Assembly (NCBI GenBank): GCA_937934385.1
Contig: CALGZV010000308.1
Span: 1-5,882, forward strand
Reading direction: 5' to 3'
DNA: 5,882 nt
Origin: an uncultured Clostridia bacterium
GTDB taxonomy: Bacteria > Bacillota > Clostridia > Oscillospirales > CAG-272
Shown here: piece after piece, positions 5,024 through 5,882 of the stretch
How the letters are laid out: each line of letters starts with the position of its first letter
Position numbering within the stretch: position 1 is the stretch's first letter
Position numbers and translations under genes: made by a program
Notes under the pieces: model-generated
Databases searched by the model: none
What the model was told of the DNA's origin: nothing
What the model saw: the letters and a program-made list of their open reading frames with translations, nothing else

Positions 5024-5046
5024 GAGAAAGGCACGGACTTTATAAA

Positions 5047-5882
5047 ATGAAGCTTGGAATAATCGGGTTACCGAACGTCGGAAAAAGCACTCTTTTCAAT
5101 GCGATTACGAATGCAGGCGCTGAAAGCGCAAACTATCCGTTTTGCACAATAGAACCCAACGTAGGTGTTGTTGCGGTTCCGGATACAAGGCTCGATGAGC
5201 TTGCAAAGATGTACTCGCCTGAAAAATATACTCCTGCGATAGTTGAGTTTGTCGATATAGCAGGACTTGTAAAGGGAGCTTCTCACGGAGAGGGGCTCGG
5301 AAATAAATTTCTTTCGCATATACGCGAGGTGGACGCGATCGTTCACGTTGTGCGCTGCTTTGAAAGCACCGATATAATACACGTTGACGGATCTGTAGAT
5401 CCGCTGCGCGATCTTGAAACTATCAACATGGAGCTTATCTTCTCCGATCTCGAGGTTATCGAACGCAGGATAGCTCATGCAAGAAAGATGATGAAGGGCG
5501 ATAAAAGTCTCGAAAAGGAAGCAGTGCTTCTTGAAAGAGTCGCAAAAGAGCTTAATGACGGCAAGACCGCTCGCTCGCTTGAGTTTACCGAGGATGAAGC
5601 TGAGATAATGCAGACAGTTCCGCTTTTGACAATGAAGCCTGTTATATATGTTGCGAATATCGCAGAGGACGAGGTCGGTACCGATATGACTCAGAATGAG
5701 GGGTATATGAAGCTTCGCGGAAAGGCAGAAGAGGAAGGCGCGGAAATACTTCCTATATGTGCCGGTATCGAAGCCGAGATCGCTACTCTCGAGCAGGACG
5801 AAAAGGCGGAATTCTTAGAAGAACTCGGTCTTACGGAAAGCGGACTTGACAGACTTGTAAAGGCAAGCTACTCGCTTCTCGG
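5047..5882 (+). CDS. ychF: YchF/OLA1-type ATPase, Obg family (N-terminal part, cut by window edge)
   Basis: Universally conserved P-loop NTPase, related to the Obg GTPases but preferring ATP, that associates with ribosomes and is linked to oxidative stress responses. 278 codons are visible of roughly 365 expected; the missing end should carry the TGS domain. Motifs: P-loop G-L-P-N-V-G-K-S at 7-14; the Y-P-F-C-T-I-E-P-N-V-G switch region at 30-40; D70-I-A-G73 followed by L-V-K-G-A-S-H-G-E-G-L-G-N-K-F; and N204-I-A-E207 in place of the NKxD of true GTPases, the basis of the ATP preference. Residues about 115-185 form the charged helical insert typical of the family. Start ATG 5047 gives the standard N-terminus M-K-L-G-I-I-G. 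It is divergent from the response regulator gene and has its own promoter. No frameshift was seen. Confidence 0.97.
   Translation, partial: MKLGIIGLPNVGKSTLFNAITNAGAESANYPFCTIEPNVGVVAVPDTRLDELAKMYSPEKYTPAIVEFVDIAGLVKGASHGEGLGNKFLSHIREVDAIVHVVRCFESTDIIHVDGSVDPLRDLETINMELIFSDLEVIERRIAHARKMMKGDKSLEKEAVLLERVAKELNDGKTARSLEFTEDEAEIMQTVPLLTMKPVIYVANIAEDEVGTDMTQNEGYMKLRGKAEEEGAEILPICAGIEAEIATLEQDEKAEFLEELGLTESGLDRLVKASYSLL

Larger units (their letters stand above)
4722..5046. other. Divergent intergenic region between response regulator and ychF
   Basis: A 325-base AT-rich region with a promoter in each direction (minus at 4855-4883, plus at 4945-4973), whose -35 boxes face each other about 60 bases apart. 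Between them are the palindrome at 4885-4894 and a weak AT-rich stem: AAACAAATT (4895-4903) pairs with AATTTGTTT (4919-4927), with T's beyond. No open reading frame with a ribosome site was found. Confidence 0.6.

Noticed and set aside
5068..5478. Minus-strand open frame of 136 codons inside ychF.
   Set aside because: It is antisense to the highly conserved YchF GTPase-fold region and has no independent support.

Overview
The window looks like chromosomal core sequence from a low-to-moderate G+C anaerobic Firmicute, probably a Clostridia member of the Ruminococcus/Oscillospiraceae type. That placement is inferred from protein style, frequent ATA and AGA codons, TTG/GTG starts behind GAGG-type ribosome binding sites, and AT-rich spacers with sigma-A promoters. 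Genus and species cannot be read from it. There are no RNA genes, insertion sequences, CRISPR arrays or phage genes.

Layout, left to right. (1) Positions 1-167 (+) hold the last 54 codons of ispF (MEP isoprenoid pathway). (2) Positions 168-603 are a 436-base spacer with two stem-loops placed back to back (216-280), a 12-base palindrome and the leader of the next gene. (3) Positions 604-1275 (+) are rpe, ribulose-phosphate 3-epimerase, complete with its catalytic and metal-binding residues. (4) A hairpin with T-tracts at 1361-1398 serves the convergent junction. It overlaps a second perfect inverted repeat that would compete with it. (5) Positions 1410-2177 (-) encode a membrane-anchored protein with a C-terminal PDZ domain and no protease domain. 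(6) A strong hairpin at 2380-2415 ends the two-component unit. (7) Positions 2438-3925 (-) encode a sensor histidine kinase and 4029-4721 (-) its OmpR/PhoB-type response regulator. The regulator comes first in transcription, and a terminator-like hairpin lies between the two genes. (8) A divergent intergenic region, 4722-5046, carries a promoter for each direction. (9) Positions 5047-5882 (+) are the first 278 codons of ychF, an Obg-family ATPase, cut by the window edge.

How the genes may work together: ispF, rpe and ychF are housekeeping genes with no evident link to one another. The three minus-strand genes form the only regulatory module. The kinase has an extracytoplasmic sensor of about 150 residues containing a Cys-x-x-Cys pair. 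The regulator has a phospho-acceptor Asp and a winged helix. The PDZ protein, in its own transcription unit just downstream, has an N-in membrane anchor, a Ser-rich stalk and an extracytoplasmic PDZ domain. Upstream of it lies an 11-base-period direct repeat of the kind OmpR-family regulators bind. A plausible but untested reading is an envelope-stress circuit in which the PDZ protein is a target or modulator of the two-component system, comparable in position to HtrA beside WalRK in other Firmicutes. I found no clearly new system. The best leads are the protease-less PDZ gene, the hairpin between regulator and kinase, and the unexplained tandem hairpins after ispF.
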